The notes: generated by a model not told the origin, from the letters alone. A stretch of DNA of 64,000 nucleotides from Bacteroides sp. (GCA_021202275.1 JAJQDI010000010.1:62001-126000); one strand, 5' to 3'; shown: positions 18,097 to 26,790, counted from the first letter of the stretch. Numbers and translations: made by a program.

Positions 18097-19857
18097 ATGT
18101 TCAGGACACATACCTGCGGAGAACTGCGTATCTCCGATACCAACAAACAAGTGACTCTCTCGGGGTGGGTGCAACGTACCCGGAAAATGGGCGGAATGAC
18201 CTTCGTGGATCTGCGCGACCGGTACGGTATCACTCAACTTGTATTCAATGAAGAAACAGATGCCGCTCTTTGCGAACAGGCCAACAAGCTGGGACGCGAA
18301 TATGTGATACAGGTGACCGGTACGGTGAACGAACGCTACAACAAAAATAAAAACATCCCTACAGGAGACATTGAGATCATCGTTACCTACCTGCTGGTGC
18401 TCAATGCGTCGGAAATACCTCCTTTCACGATCGAGGATCAGACCGATGGTGGCGACGACATCCGCATGAAATACCGCTATCTGGATCTGCGCCGCAACTC
18501 TGTACGTGCCAATCTCGAACTGCGTCATAAAATGACCATCGAGATCCGCAGTTACCTCGATAAGTTAGGGTTCCTGGAAGTAGAAACCCCGGTACTTATC
18601 GGCTCTACTCCGGAGGGAGCGCGTGACTTTGTGGTGCCTTCCCGCATGAATCCCGGACAGTTCTATGCCTTGCCGCAGTCGCCACAGACACTGAAACAGT
18701 TGCTGATGGTATCGGGTTTCGACCGCTATTTCCAGATCGTGAAATGCTTCCGCGATGAAGACCTGCGTGCAGACCGCCAGCCTGAATTTACACAGATCGA
18801 CTGCGAAATGAGTTTCGTGGATCAGGAAGATGTACTGAATGTATTCGAAGGTATGTCGAAACACCTGTTCCGCACCCTCAAAGGCATAGAAATAGAAAAG
18901 CCGTTCCAGCGTATCACCTGGCACGATGCCATGAAATACTACGGCAGCGACAAGCCTGATATGCGTTTCGACATGCGTTTTGTAGAACTGATGGACATCC
19001 TCAAAGGGCATGGCTTCCCGGTATTCGACCAGGCTGCTTATGTCGGAGGTATCTGCGCCGAAGGAGCAGCTACCTATACGCGTAAGCAATTGGACACACT
19101 AACCGATTTCGTGAAAAGACCTCAGATCGGTGCCAAAGGTATGGTCTATGCCCGTGTAGAAGCAGATGGAACCATGAAGTCAAGTGTCGATAAATTCTAC
19201 TCTCAGGAGGTGCTTCAGCGGATGAAAGAGGCCTTCGGTGCCAAACCGGGAGATCTGATCCTGATCCTGTCGGGCGAGGATGTTATGAAAACCCGCAAAC
19301 AGCTCAACGAACTCCGTCTGGAAGTTGCTTCCCAACTAGGACTTCGTGACAAAGACAAATTCGTATGTCTCTGGGTGGTAGACTTTCCTCTGTTCGAATG
19401 GGACGAAGAGAACAACCGCTACGTAGCCATGCACCATCCGTTCACCTCTCCCAAACCGGAAGATATCGGATTGCTGGATACAGATCCGGGAGCCGTACGT
19501 GCCAATGCCTACGATATGGTGATCAACGGCGTAGAAGTTGGAGGGGGCTCTATCCGTATCTACGACAGTGAACTCCAGAATAAAATGTTCCAGTTGCTCG
19601 GATTCACTCCGGATCGTGCCCAGGAACAATTCGGCTTCCTGATGAACGCATTCAGATACGGTGCGCCTCCCCACGGTGGTCTGGCCTACGGTCTGGATCG
19701 TTTCGTATCCCTGTTCGCTGGTCTCGACTCTATCCGTGACTGCATTGCATTCCCCAAAAACAATTCAGGAAGGGATGTGATGCTCGATGCTCCTTCTTCC
19801 ATCGAACCGGCACAGCTGGAAGAATTGCATCTCCGGCTGGAAGAAATAAAAGAATAA
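18097..19857 (+). CDS. aspS: Aspartyl-tRNA synthetase
   Basis: 586-residue class IIb synthetase. An OB-fold anticodon-binding domain (about 1-105) is followed by the catalytic core with motif 2 [16 protein letters not shown], the aspartate-binding QSPQ, a bacterial GAD insertion domain (about 290-410) and motif 3 GLAYGLDRF. Normal length for a bacterial AspRS. It charges tRNA-Asp in the cytoplasm. The transcript ends at the terminator 19876-19905. Confidence 0.97.
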   Translation: MFRTHTCGELRISDTNKQVTLSGWVQRTRKMGGMTFVDLRDRYGITQLVFNEETDAALCEQANKLGREYVIQVTGTVNERYNKNKNIPTGDIEIIVTYLLVLNASEIPPFTIEDQTDGGDDIRMKYRYLDLRRNSVRANLELRHKMTIEIRSYLDKLGFLEVETPVLIGSTPEGARDFVVPSRMNPGQFYALPQSPQTLKQLLMVSGFDRYFQIVKCFRDEDLRADRQPEFTQIDCEMSFVDQEDVLNVFEGMSKHLFRTLKGIEIEKPFQRITWHDAMKYYGSDKPDMRFDMRFVELMDILKGHGFPVFDQAAYVGGICAEGAATYTRKQLDTLTDFVKRPQIGAKGMVYARVEADGTMKSSVDKFYSQEVLQRMKEAFGAKPGDLILILSGEDVMKTRKQLNELRLEVASQLGLRDKDKFVCLWVVDFPLFEWDEENNRYVAMHHPFTSPKPEDIGLLDTDPGAVRANAYDMVINGVEVGGGSIRIYDSELQNKMFQLLGFTPDRAQEQFGFLMNAFRYGAPPHGGLAYGLDRFVSLFAGLDSIRDCIAFPKNNSGRDVMLDAPSSIEPAQLEELHLRLEEIKE

Positions 19858-19875
19858 AAAGCTTTTAACGATACC

Positions 19876-19905
19876 AGGCGGAGCAACATAGCTCCGCCTT
19901 TTTTA
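19876..19905 (+). terminator. Intrinsic terminator of aspS
   Basis: AGGCGGAGC (19876-19884) pairs with GCTCCGCCT (19891-19899), followed by six T. Confidence 0.9.
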
Positions 19906-19949
19906 TCAATCAGAGAATCGTGTATAACACATTCTCCCGATCCGGTAAC

Positions 19950-20354
19950 ATGACCGCAACTAAAAGGAACATAAAAGAGCATACACGCATCATGCGGTTT
20001 ATGATCATAGGCACCCTTAATGCGATGATCATCGCGGGAGTAGTGGCCCTCATGAGTGAGATATTGCATTGCAATTATGTGATATCCAACATCGTGGCTT
20101 ATACCCTGGCGCAGATACACAACTTCCTGTGGTGCAGATACTGGATATTTATCTCTCCCGAGCGCAAAACCACATTCTGGCAGCAGGCCCTGCTTTTTTG
20201 CATTGCTTTCGGTATGGCCTATGGAGCACAGTTACTTTTCGTGGTATTATTGGTAGAGAAGGCAGGGATGCACGCATACTGGGCACAATTTCTCGGACTA
20301 TTTGTGTATGGAGGAGTGAATTTCATTATGAACCGGAAAGTAACGTTCAGATAA
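19950..20354 (+). CDS. GtrA-family membrane protein
   Basis: 134 residues with four predicted TM helices, matching the GtrA fold. RFMIIGTLNAMI at the start, the internal NFLWCRYWIF, and the terminal FIMNRKVTF are typical. GtrA proteins act with bactoprenol-linked glycosyltransferases in moving sugars across the membrane; no partner lies beside it. I prefer the ATG at 19950 over a GTG ten codons upstream. It sits 45 bases after the aspS terminator. Confidence 0.8.
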   Translation: MTATKRNIKEHTRIMRFMIIGTLNAMIIAGVVALMSEILHCNYVISNIVAYTLAQIHNFLWCRYWIFISPERKTTFWQQALLFCIAFGMAYGAQLLFVVLLVEKAGMHAYWAQFLGLFVYGGVNFIMNRKVTFR

Positions 20355-20440
20355 TTTACGATTTGCTCCCTTCGGTGATGGCCGTTATTAGGTTCATACC
20401 ATCAGAAAACGTTGACGATTTATAGTTTACGATTGAAATG
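20354..20440 (+). repeat. Dispersed ATTTACGATTG element, copy 1
   Basis: Shares the cores TCCCTTCGGT, AACGTTGACRATTTA and TTTACGATTGAAA with 37830-37920, in the same orientation and order, over about 90 bases. It is non-coding. Confidence 0.6.
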
Positions 20441-20590
20441 CCATGACATATATACGCCTGTAAAGACGCACGGCGTGCGTCTTCGCGATACACATATTTA
20501 TAACAGGATAATTTTTTGCGATGTGCATATAATAGGAATATATGGAAGTGGATGTATACATCCATCCCGCCATATCATTTCAATCGTAAA
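20426..20590. mobile_element. MITE-like unit with 15-bp terminal inverted repeats
   Basis: TTTACGATTGAAATG at 20426-20440 is the exact reverse complement of 20576-20590. The 165-base unit contains a GACGCAC palindrome and no gene. It might be a small non-autonomous element or a transcript hairpin. No transposase is present in the window. Confidence 0.4.
20464..20482 (+). repeat. GACGCAC palindromic repeat, copy A
   Basis: AGACGCACG-G-CGTGCGTCT is a perfect 9-bp dyad. It belongs to a unit of about 34 bases beginning CCTGTARAGACGCAC and ending CGCGAT, found four times in the window (also near 27662, 27733 and 42431). Confidence 0.75.
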
Positions 20591-20679
20591 AGAAAACTAT
20601 TCCCTGTTCTTTAATTTAAATGAGCAGATAAAGGTCATCCCCCAAGAGAGTAATCGCACCTATCAAATGAATCGCTTTT

Positions 20680-21564
20680 TCAATCCAGAAAACGTCTAGT
20701 AATACCTTCGTATTCATCTATCCGCCGGTCCCGCAGGAAAGGCCACCACCTTCTCACATTCTCCGAACGTTCCAGGTCTATTTCTACCACCAAATTCTCC
20801 GGTACGTCATTTCCCGCCTGAGCCAGGAACTCTCCCTGTGGCCCCACCACAAAGCTATTGCCCCAGAATTGTATACCATTCGTCTGTCCGGACGGGTCAG
20901 GCTCATGACCTACACGATTCACAGCTACTACCGGAAGCCCATTGGCTACCGCGTGTCCGCGCTGAGAAATGATCCACGCATTCAATTGCCTGTCTTTCTC
21001 TTCCTGCGTGTCGCTGCTTTCCCATCCGATGGCGGTCGGGTAGATCAGGATCTCGGCTCCCTTCAACGCCATCATGCGCGCGGCCTCCGGATACCACTGA
21101 TCCCAGCAGATCAGTATCCCCAGCTTACCCAGAGAGGTCTGCACAGGCTCAAATCCGATATCACCGGGTGTAAAATAGAATTTCTCGTAATAGGCCGGAT
21201 CATCCGGAATGTGCATCTTCCGGTATTTCCCGGCCATGCTTCCATCTGTATCAAACACCACCGCTGTATTGTGGTACAAACCCGGAGCACGCTTTTCAAA
21301 CAGCGAAGTCACCAACACGATACCATGCGAAGCCGCTATTTCGGAATAGAAGCCGGTAGACGGGCCGGGAATGGGCTCTGCCAGATCAAACAGCTGCGTA
21401 TCTTCTGTCTGACAAAAATAGAGCGAATTGTGCAACTCCTGCAATACGACCAGCTGTGCTCCCCGCGCTGCACACTCTTCTATATTTGCCGCCAACCGGG
21501 CCAGATTGGTTTTCAGGTCGGATGTATTGGACTGCTGCACCAGTCCTGTCTTTATCTTTTTCAT
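20680..21564 (-). CDS. aguB: N-carbamoylputrescine amidase
   Basis: 294-residue carbon-nitrogen hydrolase with the nitrilase triad Glu43 (LQELH), Lys116 (KYRKMHIP) and Cys153 (ILICWDQWYPEA). It hydrolyses N-carbamoylputrescine to putrescine, CO2 and ammonia. The ATG at 21562-21564 is chosen; the open frame reaches back only to a TTG. It starts 12 bases after the agmatine deiminase stop, so the two form the AguA-AguB agmatine-to-putrescine route. The YYEKFYFTPGD stretch is typical of AguB. Confidence 0.95.
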   Translation of the reverse strand: MKKIKTGLVQQSNTSDLKTNLARLAANIEECAARGAQLVVLQELHNSLYFCQTEDTQLFDLAEPIPGPSTGFYSEIAASHGIVLVTSLFEKRAPGLYHNTAVVFDTDGSMAGKYRKMHIPDDPAYYEKFYFTPGDIGFEPVQTSLGKLGILICWDQWYPEAARMMALKGAEILIYPTAIGWESSDTQEEKDRQLNAWIISQRGHAVANGLPVVAVNRVGHEPDPSGQTNGIQFWGNSFVVGPQGEFLAQAGNDVPENLVVEIDLERSENVRRWWPFLRDRRIDEYEGITRRFLD

Positions 21565-21576
21565 AAGGTACAAAAT

Positions 21577-22719
21577 TTATTTTTTATCCTCAGATCCCCG
21601 TAAAGCAGAGATCACTCCCCGGGGATACTGCATCGTTACACAATGCAGGGAACCATGCTGACGGATCAGCGGGCAACAGTCTATCCCTATGATCTCGCGG
21701 CCGGGAAATGCCTCCTGCAACACTTCTCCCGCTTTCCGGTCGTTATGAGGCTGTCGATACGTCGGATAGAGTACAGCCCCGTTCAGGATCAGGAAGTTGG
21801 CATACGTAGCCGGCAGTCGCTCACCCTCTTCCCGGACAGCGTCGGCCATAGGAAGTGCCAGCAACCGGTAAGGCTTCCCTTCCAGGGTACGAAACTCCTG
21901 CAACTGTTTTTCCATCCGTGCCAGCGATCCGTAATGCTCGTCTTCCGGATCGGTACATTGCACATACGCGATGGTATCCGGTGAGCAGAAACGAGCCAGT
22001 GTATCTATATGACTATCGGTATCGTCTCCGGCCAGGTAGCCATGATCGAGCCACAAAACCCGTTGCAGATGAAACACCGAACGCAGATAGGTCTCTATCT
22101 CCACCCGGTTCATCTCCCCGTTGCGATTGGCAGACAACAGACATTCCGAGGTAGTCAGTAAGGTACCCATGCCATCACTCTCTACAGACCCACCTTCCAA
22201 CACAAACCCCAGACGATTGATATATCTGCCCTGCAAATGTCCGGCTTCAAACGCCTGGCGGGTGATGCGGTTGTCGCGGTCGGAAGCAAACTTCAACCCC
22301 CAGCCATTGAACGTAAAATCGAGTAACGAAGGCCCGTTTGTATCCATCAGCGTGATAGCTCCGTGATCACGTGCCCAGGTATCGTTCGTATCACACCGGA
22401 AAAAAGTCACATTCTCCATCCGCACCACCGGAGCGATCCGGGCAGCCACCCGCTGCGGTTCGGGGGTTACGATCAGCAATTGTTCCCTGCAGGCAATCTC
22501 CCGGGCAATCTCCGTGAAACAGACCTCTACCTCTTCCAGCATATCTCCCCAATCGGTAGCGGCATGCGGCCAGGTGAGCTGCACCCCACTTTGCGGATAC
22601 CACTCTGCCGGAAGAAAAGGCGCACGCACCTCTTCCTGCTGATGAACCACCTGTCCGAAATGCAGTTGAAGTTCCTTCTCAGAACCGCCTGTTTTGGGCA
22701 AACCAACGATTATTCCCAT
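21577..22719 (-). CDS. aguA: Agmatine deiminase
   Basis: 380-residue member of the guanidino-group-modifying (PPAD) family. Visible active-site elements are TNDTWARDHG, LEGGSVESDG, a His in DDTDSHIDTLARF and the catalytic Cys360 in HGSLHC. It converts agmatine to N-carbamoylputrescine. The first 35 or so residues precede the conserved PAEWYPQSGVQLTWPH and may be an extension or indicate an internal start. Its ATG overlaps by one base the stop of a 25-codon frame upstream (TAATG at 22717-22721). Confidence 0.95.
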   Translation of the reverse strand: MGIIVGLPKTGGSEKELQLHFGQVVHQQEEVRAPFLPAEWYPQSGVQLTWPHAATDWGDMLEEVEVCFTEIAREIACREQLLIVTPEPQRVAARIAPVVRMENVTFFRCDTNDTWARDHGAITLMDTNGPSLLDFTFNGWGLKFASDRDNRITRQAFEAGHLQGRYINRLGFVLEGGSVESDGMGTLLTTSECLLSANRNGEMNRVEIETYLRSVFHLQRVLWLDHGYLAGDDTDSHIDTLARFCSPDTIAYVQCTDPEDEHYGSLARMEKQLQEFRTLEGKPYRLLALPMADAVREEGERLPATYANFLILNGAVLYPTYRQPHNDRKAGEVLQEAFPGREIIGIDCCPLIRQHGSLHCVTMQYPRGVISALRGSEDKK

Positions 22720-22796
22720 TACTTAATGACCTCTTTGGGTTTACGATCGAAAAAAGGATTTTTGGAAGAGGCACTCACCGGAATAGCTAGTACCAT
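22719..22796 (-). CDS. 25-residue frame coupled to aguA
   Basis: ATG at 22794-22796 and a TAA stop that shares its last base with the aguA start. A GGAAGG sequence lies 8-9 bases before the ATG. The peptide is hydrophobic at its start and basic at its end (RKPKEVIK). It may be a leader peptide coupling translation from the DUF2148 gene to aguA, or a remnant. Even the two codons after the stop read Trp-Glu before another stop, as a decayed C-terminus might. Confidence 0.35.
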   Translation of the reverse strand: MVLAIPVSASSKNPFFDRKPKEVIK

Positions 22797-22811
22797 TTTA
22801 CAGCCTTCCAG

Positions 22812-23261
22812 CTAGTTGAGCCGTTGGGCAGCCAGTCCGGCCGAGAACATGATCCGGGTATCTACCCGCAGATCCGCGGCCGTGGCACAGGCAGACCCTA
22901 CAGCAATCCCTACGTCCATGCTATTCAGCGCGCAAGGTACCCCCTCCGGACGGGAAGTACAGGTCAGGAATCCGCAATGTCCGCAATTGAGTCCCTGAGC
23001 CTGCTCACGGGTTCCCACAAGCACAACACATTCCGCTTGCAGGATATTATCGGCATCGCGCAGGAAAAATTTCAGTCCATACTCTTCTACCATATCTATC
23101 ATGGTCCGGAACAACAGACGGAGCTTTTCTTCTCCTGCCACCAGACCGATTTCGATCAGATCCACTCCTTTGCCTTTGGGAGCCGTGCGGGCAGCAGTCA
23201 TCATCTGCCGGGCCACATTCAGTACATGTTCGTGGCGACTGTCACGTTCGTTTATAATCAT
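22812..23261 (-). CDS. DUF2148 ferredoxin-domain protein
   Basis: 149 residues from the ATG at 23259-23261. The centre has a cysteine cluster LNCGHCGFLTC followed by VPCALN, the metal-binding pattern of DUF2148 proteins, then a GIAVGSACATAADLRVDTR segment. Function unknown; a ferredoxin-like [Fe-S] role is assumed from the cysteines. The -7 element at 23285-23292 supports the start. It lies 15 bases upstream of the 25-codon frame and in the same direction as aguA-aguB, so it likely heads that operon. Confidence 0.8.
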   Translation of the reverse strand: MIINERDSRHEHVLNVARQMMTAARTAPKGKGVDLIEIGLVAGEEKLRLLFRTMIDMVEEYGLKFFLRDADNILQAECVVLVGTREQAQGLNCGHCGFLTCTSRPEGVPCALNSMDVGIAVGSACATAADLRVDTRIMFSAGLAAQRLN

Positions 23262-23284
23262 ATCAGTTTCTTTAATTAGTCGTG

Positions 23285-23292
23285 CAAAGATA
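23285..23292 (-). promoter_or_regulatory. -7 element of the DUF2148-aguA-aguB operon
   Basis: Minus strand TATCTTTG, exact TAnnTTTG, about 24 bases before the chosen ATG. Confidence 0.55.
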
Positions 23293-23429
23293 AAAAACTT
23301 TCCCCACAGCACTGTTCCTTTTACCAATATTCAGATATACTTGGCTATTTCTCCAAACTTCCTTAAAACACCGAACCATGAGTAGTTCCCGTTTGTCTAA
23401 GGAGAGAAACCAAATAAACAGTAAAGAGT

Positions 23430-23603
23430 ATGAACAGAGAAAAACAAATGGTAAAGGATCTGGAAAACAAGCAGGCGCAGGCGCGCGAACAGTATGCCAA
23501 AAACAAAGCTCTTCTGGAAGAAGACAAGGTGAAAGAAAAGAGTGCCAGTTTCAATTTTACTCATAAAAAGAATAAAACCAAAGAAGGAGAGGAAGAGATC
23601 TGA
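23430..23603 (+). CDS. Small charged coiled-coil protein (57 aa)
   Basis: ATG at 23430 to TGA at 23601-23603. The peptide is almost entirely Lys, Glu, Gln, Asn and Ala with a helical pattern (KDLENKQAQAREQYAKNKAL) and a basic C-terminal patch HKKNKTKEG. Codon use (GAA, AAA, CTG, CAG) matches neighbouring genes, which favours coding over a longer 62-codon frame overlapping it. Unknown family. No TAnnTTTG is evident upstream. Confidence 0.5.
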   Translation: MNREKQMVKDLENKQAQAREQYAKNKALLEEDKVKEKSASFNFTHKKNKTKEGEEEI

Positions 23604-23966
23604 CCTCTCCCCATCGCATAGCCATCAGGTTAACCCTGAAAAATCGGGCTTTCATTTTCTGTGGTAAAAATGTTCTGTGATCAGAAAAATCTTCTTTGCA
23701 GAGAACAGGAAAAGTGTGTGATCTCTGCAAAATGTACAGATTCATACTCCTAAGCGAGTATAGCCGTCAGACAAAGAGATCAGCAGTTGTTATACTTCCT
23801 GTGTTTCGATTCCCGGATATTCACCAGCCCGATCCTGCACTCCGTTTCAGTATGTTCTTTGTGTTCCATCTCAGTATATTCTCTGTGTTCCCCGAAGATA
23901 AATGAGATAGAATGGTGTTTCTTACACATTCTTTCCCGATGAGAGGATACATTCTTTGCCTGTGCG

Positions 23967-24110
23967 TTGGCAAGGTATTGCCAAAGGCGTGGCAACACCT
24001 TGCCAATGGATTGGCACAACGTTGCCAGCGCGTTGGCAATACCTTGCCAATACCATCAATAGTTGTTGGCAAAATCTTGCCAACAGATTATATATATGTT
24101 GGCAATCCAA
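23967..24110. repeat. Phased array of TTGGCAA-N4-TTGCCAA palindromes
   Basis: Five 18-bp dyads begin at 23967, 23989, 24011, 24033 and 24066, and a half-site TTGGCAA begins at 24099. Units 1, 4 and 5 are perfect TTGGCAA-N4-TTGCCAA; units 2 and 3 carry one or two changes. The start-to-start distances are 22, 22, 22, 33 and 33, all multiples of 11, so the sites lie on roughly the same face of the helix. This suits cooperative protein binding or a repeat expansion. No frame is conserved, since 22 is not a multiple of 3. Confidence 0.8.
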
Positions 24111-24195
24111 AGAAACACCAGACCCTGTCTCTACCTTATAAAAGGATTCTCTATAACTATTTTAACTATAAGTAATTACACCCAACAAAAGAACC

Positions 24196-24381
24196 ATGAA
24201 AGCAACAAACACAAGAAATCCATCAGCAAAGAGAAAGAAAAAAGGCCCTCTCCATATTTATTGTGGAGACAGGCTCTTCTTGGAGACTCTGATATCTACT
24301 TATGTGTACACCCCATTCAGATGTTCAATGAATATGGAGAAAAAACCAAGTAGTTCGTTTGGGTATGTATGGCAACTATAA
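24196..24381 (+). CDS. Doubtful small basic protein (61 aa)
   Basis: ATG to TAA frame of 61 codons, with a strongly basic start (NPSAKRKKKG) and a cysteine-containing middle. No recognised family and no close promoter. It is the only frame of note between the palindrome array and the ABC genes. Possibly a remnant. Confidence 0.25.
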   Translation: MKATNTRNPSAKRKKKGPLHIYCGDRLFLETLISTYVYTPFRCSMNMEKKPSSSFGYVWQL

Positions 24382-24506
24382 ATCTCAGACACGTTCCATA
24401 AGATCGATCGTATGCAAACAACGAGACATACACCTTATCTTTCTTCCTGTTCAACTTCCATATTCTAAAATCCTTTGTATATTTATAGGGAATTAATCAT
24501 TGACAA

Positions 24507-25127
24507 ATGCTACATATAGATAATGCCAGTATCTCCTTTGGAGAGAATATCCTCTTTTCCGGCTTTTCCATGCACCTGCGCAAAGGACAGATCGCCTGTA
24601 TAGCCGGAGAATCGGGTCGTGGCAAAACCTCTCTGCTGAAAGCCATTCTCGGATTCGTTCCTCTGGCCGGAGGTACGATCACGGTCGATGGCATCGTCTC
24701 GGAGAAGCAAACCATAGATGCCATACGCCAACGCATCGCCTGGATCCCGCAGGAACTGGCACTTCCCTCGGAATGGGTGAAGGAGATGGTATAATTGCCC
24801 TTCCAACTGAAGCACAACAGGCAGATGCCTTTTTCCGAACAGGAACTATTCGGCTGTTTTTCAGAATTGGGTATCGAACAGGAGCTTTATCACAAACGGG
24901 TAGCGGAGATCTCCGGCGGGCAAAGGCAACGCATCATGATCGCTGTATCTGCCTTGCTGGGCAAACCGCTGATCATCATAGACGAACCCACATCGGCCCT
25001 CGACGCGGACTCTGCCGATAAGGTACTTGGTTTTTTCCGCAAACGGGTAGGGCACGGGCTGGCCGTACTGGCTGTATCACACGACAAGCAATTTGCCAGA
25101 GGATGCGACCAGCATATATTCCTCTGA
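24507..25127 (+). pseudogene. fetA: FetA/YbbL-type ABC ATPase with in-frame stop
   Basis: Two pieces in the same frame make one ABC ATPase of about 206 residues. Piece 1 (24507-24794) has Walker A AGESGRGKTSLL and the Q-loop WIPQE. It ends at TAA (24792-24794). Piece 2 (24795-25127) resumes at once and has the signature ISGGQRQR, Walker B LIIIDEPTSALD and a switch His in AVSHD. A CAA-to-TAA change would explain the break. The adjacent permease is intact, so this is the ATPase of a FetAB-like iron or metal exporter. Either recently inactivated or a sequence error; the separate halves are unlikely to hydrolyse ATP. Confidence 0.85.
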
Positions 25128-25151
25128 ATGTAAAAATATAAAGACGAAAGA

Positions 25152-25946
25152 ATGGGAACGATAGATATTTCATACACCAGTCTGCTGATCGGGTTGCTGC
25201 TTCTCTGTATTCCGGTCTTTTATTTGTGGAAATACAGGACGGGTATGGTACGCGCTACACTGATCGGTACGGCCCGGATGATCGTACAACTGTTCCTGAT
25301 CGGTATGTATCTGAAATACCTGTTTCTCTGGAACAGTCCGTGGATCAATTTCCTGTGGGTAGTGATCATGATCTTTGTAGCTTCCGAAACGGCCCTGAGC
25401 CGTACACACCTCAAAAGAAAGATTTTACTGATCCCTGTATCCGTTGGGTTCCTGGTGAGTGTTACCCTGGTGGGGCTTTACTTCCTGGGGGTAGTACTGC
25501 AACTGGACAATGTGTTCCACGCGCAGTATTTTATACCGATCTTCGGCATCCTGATGGGAAATATGCTTTCGAGCAATGTGATCGCACTAAACACCTATTA
25601 CAGCGGATTGCAGCGCGAACAACAACTGTATTACTACTTGCTGGGTAATGGGGCCACGCGAGCCGAAGCACAGGCCCCTTTCATCCGGGAAGCCCTCATC
25701 AAATCGTTCAGTCCGCTCATCGCCAATATCTCCGTCATGGGATTGGTGGCCCTGCCAGGCACCATGATCGGGCAGATCCTGGGAGGGAGCAGCCCCAACG
25801 TCGCCATCAAATACCAGATGATGATCATGGTGATCACCTTCACCGCTTCCATGCTCTCCCTGATGATAACCATTTCCTTGGCTTCCCGCCGCTCTTTCGA
25901 CAGCCACGGGCGTCTGTTGCATATATTTAAAGAGAAAAAACAATGA
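25152..25946 (+). CDS. fetB: FetB/YbbM-type ABC permease (UPF0014)
   Basis: 264 residues with about seven hydrophobic segments. Diagnostic motifs are GTARMIVQLFLIG, FGILMGNMLSSN, the cytoplasmic coupling loop GNGATRAEAQAPFIREAL, and ALPGTMIGQILGGSSP. In E. coli FetAB exports iron and protects from oxidative stress. The gene is complete although its ATPase partner has an in-frame stop. It overlaps the next gene by an ATGA tetranucleotide (25943-25946). Confidence 0.9.
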   Translation: MGTIDISYTSLLIGLLLLCIPVFYLWKYRTGMVRATLIGTARMIVQLFLIGMYLKYLFLWNSPWINFLWVVIMIFVASETALSRTHLKRKILLIPVSVGFLVSVTLVGLYFLGVVLQLDNVFHAQYFIPIFGILMGNMLSSNVIALNTYYSGLQREQQLYYYLLGNGATRAEAQAPFIREALIKSFSPLIANISVMGLVALPGTMIGQILGGSSPNVAIKYQMMIMVITFTASMLSLMITISLASRRSFDSHGRLLHIFKEKKQ

Positions 25947-26512
25947 GAAAACTTCAACTCTTTTTTATCCTGCTTTTCTGTCTTACCTCTTATATACCTG
26001 CTTACGGACAGAACGAAACGGCAGAACTTACTTTTGAAAAAGTGATCGCGATTTGCGAAACAGAGGCCCGCCAGCGGGTAGAGGAATTCATTCAGGAGAA
26101 GATCCGGTTTCACCGCTGGGATCCGGAATACGATGCCCTGAAGATCGAATTCACCTCAGATACCTTATTTATAGAGAGCGTAGAAATTTGTCTCTCAGAA
26201 AAGGGTAGAGACAACATGATGGAAATGAAGTTTACAGCAGCATACAAGGAAGAAAAATACGATCAGTTGCTCAATAAGTACTACCGCATCGTCAGGGATC
26301 AGCTCACTCCGGAACACCAGCAACTCTTCCTCAACGCGCAGCGCACCTGGCTTAGGTACAGAGACAGTGAAGAAGAGATAAACAAACAGCTCATTACCAG
26401 CGGCGCGTATACGGGAGGAGGGACCATATGGCCATTGGTCTCCGCACTGCGCAGTGTGCAGATGATCAAACAACGGGTTGTCTATTTCTACGAACTACTC
26501 GATTGCATCTGA
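25943..26512 (+). CDS. LprI-like (DUF1311) exported protein
   Basis: 189 residues with a signal peptide (about 1-23, ending AYG-QN). The C-terminal half matches the lysozyme-inhibitor LprI domain: YDQLLNKYYRIVRDQLTPEH and RTWLRYRDSEEE. A cysteine pair (ICETEA and EICLSE) and a final Cys-Ile could form disulfides. Translationally coupled to fetB. The domain is often found as a stand-alone periplasmic protein; linkage to a metal exporter is unexplained. Confidence 0.75.
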   Translation: MRKLQLFFILLFCLTSYIPAYGQNETAELTFEKVIAICETEARQRVEEFIQEKIRFHRWDPEYDALKIEFTSDTLFIESVEICLSEKGRDNMMEMKFTAAYKEEKYDQLLNKYYRIVRDQLTPEHQQLFLNAQRTWLRYRDSEEEINKQLITSGAYTGGGTIWPLVSALRSVQMIKQRVVYFYELLDCI

Positions 26513-26790
26513 CGGAAACATACACCGAACAGCTACTCTGTGAAGTGGGAGAGATGACTTTTCCGGGATTTTTCGTCACGGCAGAAGTACTCTCCTGCAC
26601 GGCGGAATTCCCTGTGAGTCACCTAGAATTTCTCCACAAAAAACACCAGGCCATCACAAAAAAAGGAATAAGCGGACGGATCTTTTCTTTCCGTGAAAAT
26701 GGTTGGCACATCCGGTTCACTTTCTTCCCCACAGACCGGGTCGTAGAAGAAAGGTATGCCTGGAAAAACCGAGTCGTCCGGAGAAGATGA
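26503..26790 (+). CDS. Hypothetical protein (about 95 aa)
   Basis: Codon use is typical of the surrounding genes (CCG GGA, GAA, CGG ATC), which favours a real gene. The start is uncertain: a TTG at 26503 overlaps the LprI stop by ten bases, while ATG at 26554 would give 78 residues. The sequence has MTFPGFFVTAEVL, a His-rich HLEFLHKKHQ and a basic tail. No family recognised. It would be the last gene of the fetA-fetB-LprI unit. Confidence 0.5.
   Translation: MHLTETYTEQLLCEVGEMTFPGFFVTAEVLSCTAEFPVSHLEFLHKKHQAITKKGISGRIFSFRENGWHIRFTFFPTDRVVEERYAWKNRVVRRR

Larger units (their letters stand above)
20355..20679. other. Gene-free 325-base gap occupied by repeats
   Basis: No credible coding frame. 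The gap holds a copy of the ATTTACGATTG element (20354-20440), a perfect 15-bp inverted repeat (20426-20440 and 20576-20590) and one GACGCAC palindrome (20464-20482) nested inside it. Confidence 0.7.
23604..24506. other. 900-base accessory gap before fetA
   Basis: Apart from a phased palindrome array (23967-24110) and a doubtful 61-codon frame at 24196, nothing coding is convincing. AT-rich, with a GT/CA-rich stretch near 23860. Confidence 0.6.

Noticed and set aside
23378..23566. 62-codon frame overlapping the 57-codon coiled-coil frame
   Set aside because: The 57-codon frame has codon use and a helical charge pattern like a protein; the longer frame does not.
23967..24110. CRISPR array
   Set aside because: The repeats are contiguous palindromes of 18 bp with no spacers of constant length and no cas genes nearby.
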